Positions 16,078 through 25,333 of a DNA stretch of 64,000 bases are shown here, piece by piece. The stretch is from Treponema sp. (GTDB lineage: Bacteria > Spirochaetota > Spirochaetia > Treponematales > Treponemataceae). The number at the start of each line of letters is the position of its first letter. The stretch's first letter is position 1. The translations under genes and the position numbers were made by a program. The stretch spans positions 1 to 64,000 of the forward strand of contig JAFZRP010000019.1 in the NCBI GenBank assembly GCA_017619795.1, in the 5' to 3' direction. The notes below the pieces were generated by a model. That model did not search any database and was not told the DNA's origin. It saw nothing but the letters and a program-made list of their open reading frames with translations.

Positions 16078-17013
16078 ATGAGCTTAATAATCATTATCCT
16101 TGCAATTCTCGTTATCGCCTTTTTTCTCGGTACATACATAATTTATAGAATCGGTTTTTATTCTTCGCCAAAAAATCACGGAGACATTTACGAGGTGCCG
16201 GATCACGAGCCGTTTCTGAGTCTTAAAGATAAAATTGTCGGGCTGGTAAAGGTTCTGGATGAAAAGCCTTTTGAATGGGTATGGATAAAAGCTTATGACG
16301 GGCTTAAGCTTGCAGGCCGGTATTATCACGTAAAGGATGGAGCTCCAGTAGACATTTGTTTTCACGGCTGGCGGGGTAACGGAATCAGGGATTTTTGCGG
16401 TGGTTCTAAGCTGGCGTTTGAGCTTGGTCACAATGTTCTTATTGTTGAGCAGAGAGGGCAGGGCGCTAGCAAAGGTCACACAATGACGTATGGTGTAAAA
16501 GAAAAATATGATGTTTTGTCCTGGGCCAAATATGTAAACGAACGGTTTGGTACAGATACGGAGCTTTATATATATGGTGTTTCCATGGGTGCGGCAACGG
16601 TGCTTATGGCTACTGGTTTAGAGCTGCCAGACAATGTTAAGGCTGTTATTGCAGATTGTCCTTATGCTAGTCCCGTAGAAATAATAAAAAAAGTAACTGA
16701 TGATGATATGAAGCTTCCTTTTAATCTGTTTAAGCCATTGATTTACGCTGCGGCATTTATCTACGGTCATTTTAATCTGGGAGACAAGCTTTCGGACTGC
16801 AGGGAAGCGGTGAAAAAGTCAAAGGTACCTGTTCTTTTAATTCACGGAGAAGAAGATAAGTTTGTTCCTGCCTGGATGAGCCGCCCGATTGCCGAAGCGA
16901 ATCCTGAATTAGTCAGATACGAAACCTTTCCTGGTGCCGACCACGGAATGAGCTATATGGTAGACACCGAACGGTATGAGAAAACTGTAAAAGAGTTTCT
17001 GCAGTCTAAATAA
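16078..17013 (+). CDS. Membrane-anchored alpha/beta hydrolase
   Basis: The protein begins with one hydrophobic helix (residues 2-25), then an alpha/beta-hydrolase fold of the BAAT/peptidase S9-like type: oxyanion region FHGWRGNG, nucleophile elbow GVSMGAA, acid in HGEEDKFVP, and histidine in GADHGMS. The catalytic triad is thus complete. The length of 311 residues is usual for this group. The substrate is unknown; esterase or acyl-peptide hydrolase activity is possible. There is no clear ribosome site before the ATG at 16078. The stop is immediately followed by the end of the convergent gene at 17014. Confidence 0.85.
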   Translation: MSLIIIILAILVIAFFLGTYIIYRIGFYSSPKNHGDIYEVPDHEPFLSLKDKIVGLVKVLDEKPFEWVWIKAYDGLKLAGRYYHVKDGAPVDICFHGWRGNGIRDFCGGSKLAFELGHNVLIVEQRGQGASKGHTMTYGVKEKYDVLSWAKYVNERFGTDTELYIYGVSMGAATVLMATGLELPDNVKAVIADCPYASPVEIIKKVTDDDMKLPFNLFKPLIYAAAFIYGHFNLGDKLSDCREAVKKSKVPVLLIHGEEDKFVPAWMSRPIAEANPELVRYETFPGADHGMSYMVDTERYEKTVKEFLQSK

Positions 17014-19095
17014 CTAATGAGCGGCAGGCTGTGTACCGGTTTGAGCACCTGTATTTGTGGTTGAACCAGCTCCAGGTGTTGAACCTGCACCAGGTGTTGA
17101 ACCTGTTGTTCCAGCTCCGGTATTTGTTGTCGTTGTGGTACCAGTGTTAGTTGTGCTGCCGGTGTTTGTTCCTGTTGTACTGGTTCCGGTTGTCTGGTTT
17201 GTACCAGTTCCTGTTGTGGCGCCTGTGGTGCCGGTTGTTGTGCCAGTGCCTGTTGTAGTTGTGCCGGTGGACGGTGTTGTACCTGTGGCCGATGTTCCAG
17301 CTCCTGTGCCAGCTCCAGCTCCAGTACCTGCTTCTGTTGCAGGTTTTTTCTGTGCGCTCTGAGCCTGTGCCGCAGATTTAGGCAGCATTCTTACATCTTC
17401 AACCTCAGACTTATGTCTAGACTTAAGCAGCAACGTGTGTGTTGTTGCTCTGTATACATATCCTGAAGAGTTATATGTTTCGAAGCGAGGGTCTGTTCGG
17501 AACGGAATGTTGTAAATGTAAATTGAAGAGAACTCAGGTATTCCCTTAAAGATTACGTAATGAGTTAATCCCAGAGGGAAGGTTATAGAAAGATTAAGTC
17601 CGGTTTCTTCATCATCTGCATATTTAATTTCTTTAGCACAAGTCCATGCCCAGATTGTATTCTTTTTGTCTGTGTGAATGAACTCATAGTGTGGATAATA
17701 CCAGTTGTCGTAAGCAATGAGTGGATAAAGATTTACAAGGGTTCTCAAGTCGAACGAAGAAGATTCCTGAATATAAGAGCTTACAATAACTCGTCCAGCC
17801 CTTACATAAGTTTCATTATCAACAAGGGCACCAAAGCGCAAAAGTGCAATACCTGTTTCAACACCCTGAATTACAGAAAGGAATGTATCGTTTTCTGAAA
17901 TTGTAAGGATATTGTTTTCAAATGCACATGCCTTTGTAAGTCGTTCAACACATTTGTCTGCAACAGGTCTGAGAATCTTAGCGTACGACTGGTTCATAGA
18001 GCACAAATCATCAAAGGTTGTAAGAATACCAGTTGCCTGAGAAACAGAGCACTTATCAATATCAGCCTCAGCTGCCTTTTCCAGAATCATAGTTGCTTCT
18101 GTTGCGTTAGAATGTATACAGAGACTTGCAGCAAGATCGTGAACAGTAAATATATCAAGAGAATCGGAGTATGCAGCCTTAGAAATCAAAACAGAGGTTG
18201 TCTTTATCTGCTGATCAAGAATATTGTTCATATTTACAAGATTGTTAAAGTATGGTGCAGAAAGATATGTTCTCTGTTCGCTTCGCTTGTAGCTCTGTGG
18301 AATATCGTCAATTGCCTGCTGATATTTTCCAGCCTCAGACATAGCTGCAACATAAGAAACAACTGCCTGTTCAGAGAAATTATTATCAGAAAGAGAAGCT
18401 CTGAACGAAGTAATAAGATTGTTCTTAAAGTTTGTAGTTATATTCAGATAATTGATTCCCTCTGCAGCGGCAAGTGTTGTAAGTGAATCAAAGGTAAAGC
18501 TCTTTGTGTCGTCAAAGATATTGTAGCTTGCATAAGAATCCTTGTGGGCAAAAATCATATAGCCGTCTACAACATCATCAGCAGAAAAACTCCAGTTATT
18601 CTTCTTATCATTAAGGATAACCTTTTTACCTTCATCCTTAACAATCTTCATATTGTAGGCAAAATTGTAAGGAAGATAGAAACTGAGTACATTTTTTGGA
18701 AGATGTGTACTGATTAAAAGCGGAGCTTCCGGTTCGTCCTCTTTTACTTCAATTGAAAACTTAATTCCTTCAGTCAACTCAAAGGTAATAGACGAATCAT
18801 CCCTGGACCAATTTACAAGCTTTACATTTTTTGTTTCCTTTTCATTCTTTACAAGGATTTTTGGTGGAGTTTGATCGTCAAAATAGATATTTATACCGTT
18901 ATAAGTAGCTTTAAGGGTATTTTTTAGGTTTATTTCTTCATTATCTGATTCAGATTTTGTTAAAGTTACTTGGAGATTTCCGATTTTTTCAATAATATTG
19001 GAATCTGTTCTAAATTGAAGGACAAAAATGCCGATTATTATAGCGATATCGACAATTATCATCCCTAAGGCTTTTCTAAATACACGTGCTTTCAT
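17014..19095 (-). CDS. Spirochaete envelope protein with Thr/Gly-rich C-terminal tail, unknown function
   Basis: The 693-residue product has an N-terminal signal anchor (about residues 9-26) with a basic start, then a large extracytoplasmic region with beta-rich (30-210) and helical repeat-like (240-450) parts, and another beta-rich part. The last 110 or so residues are low complexity, made of Thr, Gly, Ala and Ser with a Pro-Gly-Ala-Gly-Ser repeat, and end in Pro-Ala-Ala-His. I recognise no catalytic motif and no cysteine cluster. The tail could be a cell-wall-spanning or surface-exposed spacer. Its own promoter places the transcript start about 2 bases before the ATG. It is divergent from the TPR lipoprotein at 19178. 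Confidence 0.7.
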   Translation of the reverse strand: MKARVFRKALGMIIVDIAIIIGIFVLQFRTDSNIIEKIGNLQVTLTKSESDNEEINLKNTLKATYNGINIYFDDQTPPKILVKNEKETKNVKLVNWSRDDSSITFELTEGIKFSIEVKEDEPEAPLLISTHLPKNVLSFYLPYNFAYNMKIVKDEGKKVILNDKKNNWSFSADDVVDGYMIFAHKDSYASYNIFDDTKSFTFDSLTTLAAAEGINYLNITTNFKNNLITSFRASLSDNNFSEQAVVSYVAAMSEAGKYQQAIDDIPQSYKRSEQRTYLSAPYFNNLVNMNNILDQQIKTTSVLISKAAYSDSLDIFTVHDLAASLCIHSNATEATMILEKAAEADIDKCSVSQATGILTTFDDLCSMNQSYAKILRPVADKCVERLTKACAFENNILTISENDTFLSVIQGVETGIALLRFGALVDNETYVRAGRVIVSSYIQESSSFDLRTLVNLYPLIAYDNWYYPHYEFIHTDKKNTIWAWTCAKEIKYADDEETGLNLSITFPLGLTHYVIFKGIPEFSSIYIYNIPFRTDPRFETYNSSGYVYRATTHTLLLKSRHKSEVEDVRMLPKSAAQAQSAQKKPATEAGTGAGAGTGAGTSATGTTPSTGTTTTGTGTTTGTTGATTGTGTNQTTGTSTTGTNTGSTTNTGTTTTTNTGAGTTGSTPGAGSTPGAGSTTNTGAQTGTQPAAH
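17040..17345 (-). repeat. Low-complexity coding repeats for the Thr/Gly/Ala tail
   Basis: On the minus strand the region is made of short in-frame repeats of Thr-Gly-Thr, Thr-Thr-Gly and Pro-Gly-Ala-Gly-Ser codons. The 16-base word CCAGGTGTTGAACCTG appears twice on the plus strand near 17070-17110. Length variation between strains is likely and would mostly keep the frame. Confidence 0.65.
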
Positions 19096-19104
19096 TGTGT
19101 TTAT

Positions 19105-19133
19105 AGTTTAGCTAATGATTAAGGGAATTTCAA
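19105..19133 (-). promoter_or_regulatory. Promoter of the 17014-19095 gene
   Basis: On the minus strand: TTGAAA, 17-base spacer, TAAACT, then 9 bases to the ATG at 19095, giving a predicted leader of about 2 bases. Confidence 0.5.
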
Positions 19134-19177
19134 CTGTGATGTTGCTTAAAGAAACTTTAGTTATATAGGATAATGTG

Positions 19178-20671
19178 ATGAATAAACTTAAGATTTTTGC
19201 AGCTCTGCTTTTGGGAGCTTCAATTTTTTTTGCAGGTTGTGTTTCTAAGCCTGCCGGAAATGAGGATGATGTAACAACTCCAGAAATAGAAGAAGAAACA
19301 ACAGATAAAGATAAGAAAAAGCAGGAAAAGAAGGAGCCTGTTAAAGAAAAAGAGCCCGAGCCGGAACCAGAGCCGGAGCCGGAACCTGTTATACTTGATC
19401 CGCCGGATGTAGCTTTTGTAAAAAACATTCAGTCGGAGCTTCAGTCAGGAAATGTTGCCGATGCAATCAGCCTTTTTGAAAATATTCCAGAAGAGCTTAA
19501 AGATGATGAAGAAATGAATATGCTGCTTGCTTCGCTTTATATTTCTAATGGTGATTATGATAAGGCTAGCGGTATAGCAAAAAATCTTCTTGAAGAAAAT
19601 CCAGACAATATTGATGCAATGGAACTTCTTACAGTTTCTGCTAGAGCTTCCGGCGATTCAGCTTCTTATAAATCATTATCAAAAAAGATTTTGGATTCAG
19701 ACCCTTACAACGTACAGGCAAATATTCTTCAGGCAGAGGAATATTCTCTTAATAGAAAATACAAGCTTGCAAGAGATTCTTATTCAAAGGCACTTAAAAC
19801 AGAACCAAATAATACGGATGCTCTTTACGGTTATGCGCTTACTTCTTACTATCAGGATGATTTGAAGAGTGCAAGAGCAGCCTGCGAAAAAGTATTGCAG
19901 CTTTCTCCAAATGATTCTTCTGCACTTGCTTTTATGGGTAAGCTTTCTGCAGAAGGAAACAATTATATCCGTGCAACAAAATACATTCAGGAAGCCTTAA
20001 AATATGAACCGCAGAATTACAGCTACTGGCTCGATTTAGGTACTTATTTCGGAAATCAGGGTAAATATAATGATGCAGTTAATGCCTGGACAAAAGCAGC
20101 TTCACTCGAACCGGATTACTTCCTTGCTTATGCTTATCTTGCCGGCATTTACGATGACCACGATGAATACAATCTTGCACTGGACAATTATCACAAGGTA
20201 ATAGAAACAAATCCAAAATACTATTACGCTTACGAATCTGCAGCGGTACTTGAATACCATGTTGGAAATTATACAGAAGCTATCCGTTTGTTTAATAAAG
20301 CCTACAGCTACAGCAAAAATTACTGCTACAAGTTTATGATTTCGGCATGCTATTTCAAAATGAACGATGCTTTCAATGCTAAAAAGATTATGACCGAAAC
20401 GTTGAAAACTCTTGACCGCGATTCTGTAGAATACAATATGGGTCGTATGTTCAGCGATACTTATAGCCGCAATGCAGAAACTAATCTTGTTGGAAAAATT
20501 CAGAAGGAAGACAATAGAAATAAAAAAGGTAAAATGCTATTTTATATGGGACTTTATTATGAAGTCTTTGGGTCCAAAGAAGCGGCCTATGAATATTATG
20601 CTAAAGTAGCAGCAATGCAGGCGCCAATGTTTTTTGAATATCGCCTTGCAAAATGGGGTCTTGAAGAATGA
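19178..20671 (+). CDS. TPR-repeat lipoprotein
   Basis: The start at 19178 gives a lipoprotein signal peptide with a Phe-Ala-Gly-Cys lipobox (cysteine at about position 21); a GTG one codon upstream is also possible. Next come a Lys/Glu linker and a Glu-Pro repeat (about residues 45-70), then at least eight tetratricopeptide repeats to the C-terminus, with the usual Trp/Gly/Tyr/Ala/Pro pattern (for example ALKTEPNNTDALYGYAL). TPR lipoproteins scaffold envelope complexes in spirochaetes. The stop overlaps the start of the TraB gene (ATGA), so the two are translationally coupled. No ribosome site is evident and the mRNA may be leaderless. Confidence 0.82.
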   Translation: MNKLKIFAALLLGASIFFAGCVSKPAGNEDDVTTPEIEEETTDKDKKKQEKKEPVKEKEPEPEPEPEPEPVILDPPDVAFVKNIQSELQSGNVADAISLFENIPEELKDDEEMNMLLASLYISNGDYDKASGIAKNLLEENPDNIDAMELLTVSARASGDSASYKSLSKKILDSDPYNVQANILQAEEYSLNRKYKLARDSYSKALKTEPNNTDALYGYALTSYYQDDLKSARAACEKVLQLSPNDSSALAFMGKLSAEGNNYIRATKYIQEALKYEPQNYSYWLDLGTYFGNQGKYNDAVNAWTKAASLEPDYFLAYAYLAGIYDDHDEYNLALDNYHKVIETNPKYYYAYESAAVLEYHVGNYTEAIRLFNKAYSYSKNYCYKFMISACYFKMNDAFNAKKIMTETLKTLDRDSVEYNMGRMFSDTYSRNAETNLVGKIQKEDNRNKKGKMLFYMGLYYEVFGSKEAAYEYYAKVAAMQAPMFFEYRLAKWGLEE

Positions 20672-21861
20672 GCCAGACACAGAGAATACTCGAACTTAAC
20701 GGAAGAAAAATAACGTTAATTGGAACAGCACACGTTTCGGCAGAAAGCGTTACAGAGGTTGAAAACACAATCAGAGAGCTTAAACCAGATTGTGTAGCAA
20801 TTGAGCTTGATGAAAAGCGTGCAGAATCAATCAGAAATAAAGATAAATATCGCGAGCTTGATATTATAAAAATCCTTAAGCGTGGAGAAGGCTTTCTTCT
20901 TCTTGCAAACCTTGTTCTTGCATCGTTCCAGCGCAGAATGGGACAGGGAATTGGCGTAAAGCCTGGTGATGAAATGCTTGCCGGAATGAATGTTGCACAG
21001 GAACTGGACATTCCTACAGTTATGGCAGACCGTTCCATTCAGGTAACCTTAAAACGTGCCTGGGCTAAAAACAGCCTCTGGGGAAAATGTAAGCTTCTTG
21101 CCGCACTGTTTTCAAGTGCGTTTAGCAAGGAACAAATGTCTGCCGAGGAAATTGAAGACATCAAAGAAAAGAACGAAATGGATTCAATGATGGGCGAGCT
21201 TTCTGATTTTCTCCCTACAGTAAAGGAAGTTTTAATTGACGAGCGTAACTTCTATCTTGCAAGAAATATCTGGAATGCTGATGGAAATAATATAGTTGCA
21301 GTTCTTGGTGCCGGCCATCTCGATGGTGTAGTAGAAAATCTTGAAAAGCTTGCTGCCGGTACTATCAGTGATGATGTTTCAGAAATAAATGAAGTTCCAA
21401 AAAAGACTGTTGTTGGTAAAATCAGTGGCTGGATTATTCCTGCTGCAATAGTTGGACTTATAATTGCGGGCTTTATTTATGGTGGAACTCAGCTTGGAAC
21501 AAAAATGATTAAATCCTGGATTTTGTGGAACGGCTGTTGTGCAGCTTTCCTTACTTTGCTTGCTGCCGGTCATCCAATAACAATCCTTGTTGCTTTCTTG
21601 AGTGCTCCAATTACTTCTCTTTGTCCATTTATAGGCTGTGGTTTTGTAACGGCAATTGTTCAGGCATTTGTCTGCAAGCCAAAGGTAAAGGATATGGAAA
21701 CCTTACAGGATGATGTTACGTTCAAGGGATTTTATACAAACAGAATCCTGCGTGTTCTTCTTGTATTCATTTTGTCTTCTTTCGGAAGCTCTGTAGCAAC
21801 ATTTATAAGCGGCGGAAACATCATCGGCTCACTTGTTGAAAACTTTCAGCACGCAGAATAA
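20668..21861 (+). CDS. TraB/PrgY-family membrane protein
   Basis: The 397-residue product has an N-terminal TraB domain with the diagnostic GTAHVS (residues 19-24), then AIELDEKR, and a GAGHLDG motif near residue 213. Three to four hydrophobic helices follow in the C-terminal third (from about residue 250). TraB/PrgY proteins are related to TIKI/ChaN-type metal-dependent proteases or hydrolases; PrgY of enterococci blocks a peptide pheromone. What it acts on here is unknown. It starts inside the stop of the TPR lipoprotein gene, which suggests that the two work together in the envelope. Confidence 0.85.
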   Translation: MSQTQRILELNGRKITLIGTAHVSAESVTEVENTIRELKPDCVAIELDEKRAESIRNKDKYRELDIIKILKRGEGFLLLANLVLASFQRRMGQGIGVKPGDEMLAGMNVAQELDIPTVMADRSIQVTLKRAWAKNSLWGKCKLLAALFSSAFSKEQMSAEEIEDIKEKNEMDSMMGELSDFLPTVKEVLIDERNFYLARNIWNADGNNIVAVLGAGHLDGVVENLEKLAAGTISDDVSEINEVPKKTVVGKISGWIIPAAIVGLIIAGFIYGGTQLGTKMIKSWILWNGCCAAFLTLLAAGHPITILVAFLSAPITSLCPFIGCGFVTAIVQAFVCKPKVKDMETLQDDVTFKGFYTNRILRVLLVFILSSFGSSVATFISGGNIIGSLVENFQHAE

Positions 21862-21951
21862 GAAAAAACTTATGTTATAATAAGTAAACTCTTATAAAAG
21901 TAACTTTCAATTTTGGCTTTTCTCTAATAAAATAAATATGGAAGTGCTTTT

Positions 21952-23556
21952 ATGAAGATGACTATAAAGAAAAACTTATTATGCGCATGTATTCTTTCTG
22001 TTTCTGTTATGCTTTTTGCCCAGGCGCAGGAAAGTGATCAAAAAAAAGAACAGGACCAGAAAATCTTTTCAGATATAAAAACTACCTCGGAAATTATCCC
22101 GACTTCAGAGCTTCTTGCAGGGTATCTTGAACGCGATTCAGATTTGAAGAATCTTATGCTAAATCTGCAGAAAGAACAGATTTCCAGTCAGATAACTAAG
22201 CTTGATTCAGGCTTTGACATTTCTCTTTCTACCGGCAACATGACGTTTAAGTTTAACAATGGTGAAGAGGGTAACACTCTTTTTTCTGTTTCGCCAAAGG
22301 TTGAGGCAAGTTTACCTGGACGTATGAACTTGAAGGCTTCTGTAAGTGGCAAGGTAAATGCGGGAGCTAAGAATACTAGTTCTACAACAACAGAAACAGA
22401 ATCTAATGAGCCACAATCAGAGTCAAATCAAATCGAAAAAAGTGAGAAAAAAGAATCTTCTGATGAAGATATTGTTTCAAATATTTCTCTAAAGCTTTCT
22501 GCAGACATCATCTCTTCTTCAGGGTTAAAAAAAGAAATAAACCTGCTTAAGGCAGAGCGTAGTATAATTGAAGCAGAACGAAACTTAAAAACAAAGGTTT
22601 TGGATAAAGAAACTTCCTTCTATACCGACTACAAAAACCTTCTCAGTTCAATTTCTTCAATAATTGCAAAAGAAAAGACCTATTATGACGACAAAATAGA
22701 TTTTGAAAAAATAAAGGCACAGGGCTACACAAAAACTTCATCAACCTATCGACGTGCAGAAATGAATGTACTTTCGGATGAACACGAAATTGAAGTAAAA
22801 AAGCGTACTCTCGTAAGCGATTATAAAATTTTCTATATAAAATGCGGCTACAGACTTACAATTGATGATGAAACCGATTTTATGAAGCTTGTTCCTTCTG
22901 ATATTGTTGAGGTTGAAGCTTTAAACATTCACGATTATGACCCGAAGAATTATACTTCTACAGAAAAAGCAGAATGGACAAACAAAATCAACACAATGAC
23001 ACGTGAAAGCAATAAAAACTTTACGCTGTCTGCTTCCGGCGGTTATACCTTCAAGAGTGATAATGCAAAGGATGTTGATGGTAAAAAACACGATACTGTA
23101 GATGTCGGACTGGAAGCTAGTTACGGTGGCCTGGCAATAACTGCAGAAACAAACATTCCATTGATGGAAAATCCATCACCAACACTAACGCTTTCTGTTG
23201 GAGTAAATCCGAATACATTTAAAAAGAATAAGCTTGAAAAGCAGAAGGAAGAACTGAACGAAAAGCAGGAAAAGCTTGATATCAGCTCGGCAAAAAAAGA
23301 TTTAGGAACAAAGGCTCAGAAAAAAGATATGGAGCTTGCAGATATTTACTGGGAACGCACAAAAAACAACGAAAACCTTGCAATGTACGAAACTCTTGAA
23401 AATGATATGCTCAAATGGTACAACCAGGGCGTTATTACCGAAAGCGAATATCTTTCGGCAAAGGTTAATCGTCAGCAGGCAAGCGTTAATAAAATAATCA
23501 ATCTTATAGATATGATTATGTACAACTCAGAAATAAAGACAATGTTCGTTGAGTAG
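21952..23556 (+). CDS. TolC-like outer membrane efflux protein
   Basis: The 534-residue product has a cleavable signal peptide ending near Leu-Phe-Ala-Gln and long heptad-type helices separated by beta-rich segments, as in TolC-family channels. The family normally has two such repeats, and two helical blocks are seen (about 190-290 and 415-525). A hydrophilic Ser/Glu/Thr-rich insertion lies near residues 140-175. It is the first gene of an operon with an HlyD-like adaptor, an ABC ATPase and an ABC permease, so it is most likely the outer-membrane channel of that pump. A GGAAG ribosome site precedes the ATG. The assignment rests partly on context. Confidence 0.75.
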   Translation: MKMTIKKNLLCACILSVSVMLFAQAQESDQKKEQDQKIFSDIKTTSEIIPTSELLAGYLERDSDLKNLMLNLQKEQISSQITKLDSGFDISLSTGNMTFKFNNGEEGNTLFSVSPKVEASLPGRMNLKASVSGKVNAGAKNTSSTTTETESNEPQSESNQIEKSEKKESSDEDIVSNISLKLSADIISSSGLKKEINLLKAERSIIEAERNLKTKVLDKETSFYTDYKNLLSSISSIIAKEKTYYDDKIDFEKIKAQGYTKTSSTYRRAEMNVLSDEHEIEVKKRTLVSDYKIFYIKCGYRLTIDDETDFMKLVPSDIVEVEALNIHDYDPKNYTSTEKAEWTNKINTMTRESNKNFTLSASGGYTFKSDNAKDVDGKKHDTVDVGLEASYGGLAITAETNIPLMENPSPTLTLSVGVNPNTFKKNKLEKQKEELNEKQEKLDISSAKKDLGTKAQKKDMELADIYWERTKNNENLAMYETLENDMLKWYNQGVITESEYLSAKVNRQQASVNKIINLIDMIMYNSEIKTMFVE

Positions 23557-23565
23557 GAGAAAAAA

Positions 23566-24615
23566 ATGGCAGTAAAGAAGATTGTAAAGGGAATAATAAT
23601 AACTGTTGTCGTATTGGCTGTAATCGCCGGTGCATTAATTGGGCTGCGCTTTTTCCTGAACAGAGGCTCAGAAGAGGTTGTTACTTATCAGGTAAAAAAA
23701 GAAACTTATGAGAATGTAATAGAAATCTCTGGAACTGTTGCGGCTGCCCAGGAACAGACTCTTCAGGCACTTTCTGCCGGAACAGTAATGGGCGTTTATG
23801 TAAAAGCCGGCGATCACGTAAAAAAAGGTGATGTCCTGCTTAAGCTTGATGACACTTCAGAGCAGTATAATCTTGCCAAGCACGATTATGATATGGATAA
23901 AACGAGGATTACCGGTTCTGCAAAGGAGCTTAAGCTTATGCAGACTCAAAGGCTGTCGCTCCTACAGAAAATTGCAGACAGAAAGGTTGTTGCTACCTTT
24001 GACGGAATAATTGCAGATCTTGATGTTGCTGTCGGAGATTCTCTGGAAGCAAAGGATAAGGTTGGTACAATTGTAAATACAGATTATCTTACTGCTGATG
24101 TTGAAGTTGCAGAAACTGATGTTTCAAAGCTTAAGGTTGGACAGAATGTTGACTTTACGTTCTCTGCTTACGAAAAAGGAGTAGTGCACGGTTATGTAGT
24201 AAGCTGGCCTGCAATCGGTGAAATTACAAGCCGTGGTGCAACAATCGTAAAGGTTCGTGTCCGCATTGATGAATATCCTGAAGAAATCCTGCCAAACTTT
24301 TCGTTTACAGGAAAAATCCAGATTAGTCCTACAGAGGAGTATCTTGTTGTAGAGCGCTATGCAATCGGTTATGAAGATAAAGAGCCGTTTGTTGTAAATG
24401 CTAAAACCGGCGAAAAGAAGTCTGTAAAGGTTCAGCCGTATGGTCGTGAATACGTAAAGGTTTTGGAGGGTGTTGAAAGCGGAGAGGTACTTTTACAGCA
24501 GACTAAGCCGACTGTATCTGGTATGAACAGGAACAGAAACTCTCAGGGCGGAAACAGACAGGGTGGTGCCGGTGGCGGTATGCCTCCAATGGGCGGTGGA
24601 ATGCCACGGTTCTAG
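23566..24615 (+). CDS. MacA-like periplasmic adaptor (HlyD family)
   Basis: Membrane fusion protein that links an inner-membrane ABC pump to the outer-membrane channel. An N-terminal anchor helix (residues 7-28) is followed by a lipoyl/barrel-sandwich half (SAGTVMGVYVKAGDHVKKGD), a short helical hairpin, the second lipoyl half (DGIIADLDVAVGD), and beta-barrel and membrane-proximal parts. The last 30 residues are an unusual Gly/Asn/Met tail (GGGMPPMGGGMPRF). The helical hairpin is shorter than in E. coli MacA. A TAGGAG ribosome site lies in the 9-base gap after the TolC-like gene; the ATPase follows 17 bases later. Confidence 0.88.
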   Translation: MAVKKIVKGIIITVVVLAVIAGALIGLRFFLNRGSEEVVTYQVKKETYENVIEISGTVAAAQEQTLQALSAGTVMGVYVKAGDHVKKGDVLLKLDDTSEQYNLAKHDYDMDKTRITGSAKELKLMQTQRLSLLQKIADRKVVATFDGIIADLDVAVGDSLEAKDKVGTIVNTDYLTADVEVAETDVSKLKVGQNVDFTFSAYEKGVVHGYVVSWPAIGEITSRGATIVKVRVRIDEYPEEILPNFSFTGKIQISPTEEYLVVERYAIGYEDKEPFVVNAKTGEKKSVKVQPYGREYVKVLEGVESGEVLLQQTKPTVSGMNRNRNSQGGNRQGGAGGGMPPMGGGMPRF

Positions 24616-24632
24616 TCCAGGCAGGTGAAACA

Positions 24633-25322
24633 ATGAGTGATGTTATTGTCAGATTAAGTGATGTAGTTAAAACCTATGTTATGGGTGATAATGAAGTCCA
24701 TGCCTTACAGGGAATAAGCTTCGAAATAGAGCAGGGGGAGTTCCTTTCCATAATGGGACCTTCCGGCTCCGGTAAATCTACCTGTATGAATATGATTGGC
24801 TGTCTTGACCGCCCGACCTCTGGAATAGTGGAAATAAACGGCAAGCGAACGTCCGAAATGTCGGAAAAGGAGCTTGCCATATTAAGAAATAAAACTGTCG
24901 GTTTTGTTTTTCAGCAGTATCATCTTATTCCGGGCATGAATGTTCTGGAAAACGTTATGCTGCCGTTGAAATATCAGCGGGTGGAAATGGCTAAAAGAAA
25001 AACTCTTGCCGAAGAAGCTCTGAAAGCTGTGGGACTTGAAGAAAGAATGCATCACCGGCCGCATGAACTTTCCGGCGGACAAAAGCAGAGAGTTGCAATT
25101 GCAAGATCAATGATTACAAAGCCAAAGATTCTGCTTGCAGATGAGCCGACCGGTGCGCTCGATTCTGTAACTGGAAAACAGGTTATGGAGCTTTTCCGTA
25201 CAATCAATCACGAGGAAGGAACTACAATCATCATCGTAACGCACGACCCTGGAATTGGAGCTTCTACAGAGCGCTGCATCCGTATTCTGGATGGAAAAAT
25301 TGTAGAAGAAAAGGCTGATTAA
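24633..25322 (+). CDS. MacB/LolD-type ABC transporter ATP-binding protein
   Basis: The 229-residue ATPase has a Walker A GPSGSGKST (about residues 42-50), Q-loop FQQYHLIPGMNV, signature LSGGQKQRVAIAR, Walker B ILLADEPTGALD, and H-loop VTHDP. The opening and the FQQYHL segment are characteristic of the MacB/LolD/FtsE-like group that powers mechanotransmission rather than substrate translocation. It pairs with the permease 11 bases downstream and the adaptor upstream. The likely substrates are peptides, lipoproteins or toxic compounds. Confidence 0.92.
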   Translation: MSDVIVRLSDVVKTYVMGDNEVHALQGISFEIEQGEFLSIMGPSGSGKSTCMNMIGCLDRPTSGIVEINGKRTSEMSEKELAILRNKTVGFVFQQYHLIPGMNVLENVMLPLKYQRVEMAKRKTLAEEALKAVGLEERMHHRPHELSGGQKQRVAIARSMITKPKILLADEPTGALDSVTGKQVMELFRTINHEEGTTIIIVTHDPGIGASTERCIRILDGKIVEEKAD

Positions 25323-25333
25323 GAGGATTTAAT

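Noticed and set aside
17057-17362. Val/Pro repeat open frame on the plus strand
   Set aside because: It is the antisense of the Thr/Gly tail of the 17014-19095 gene.
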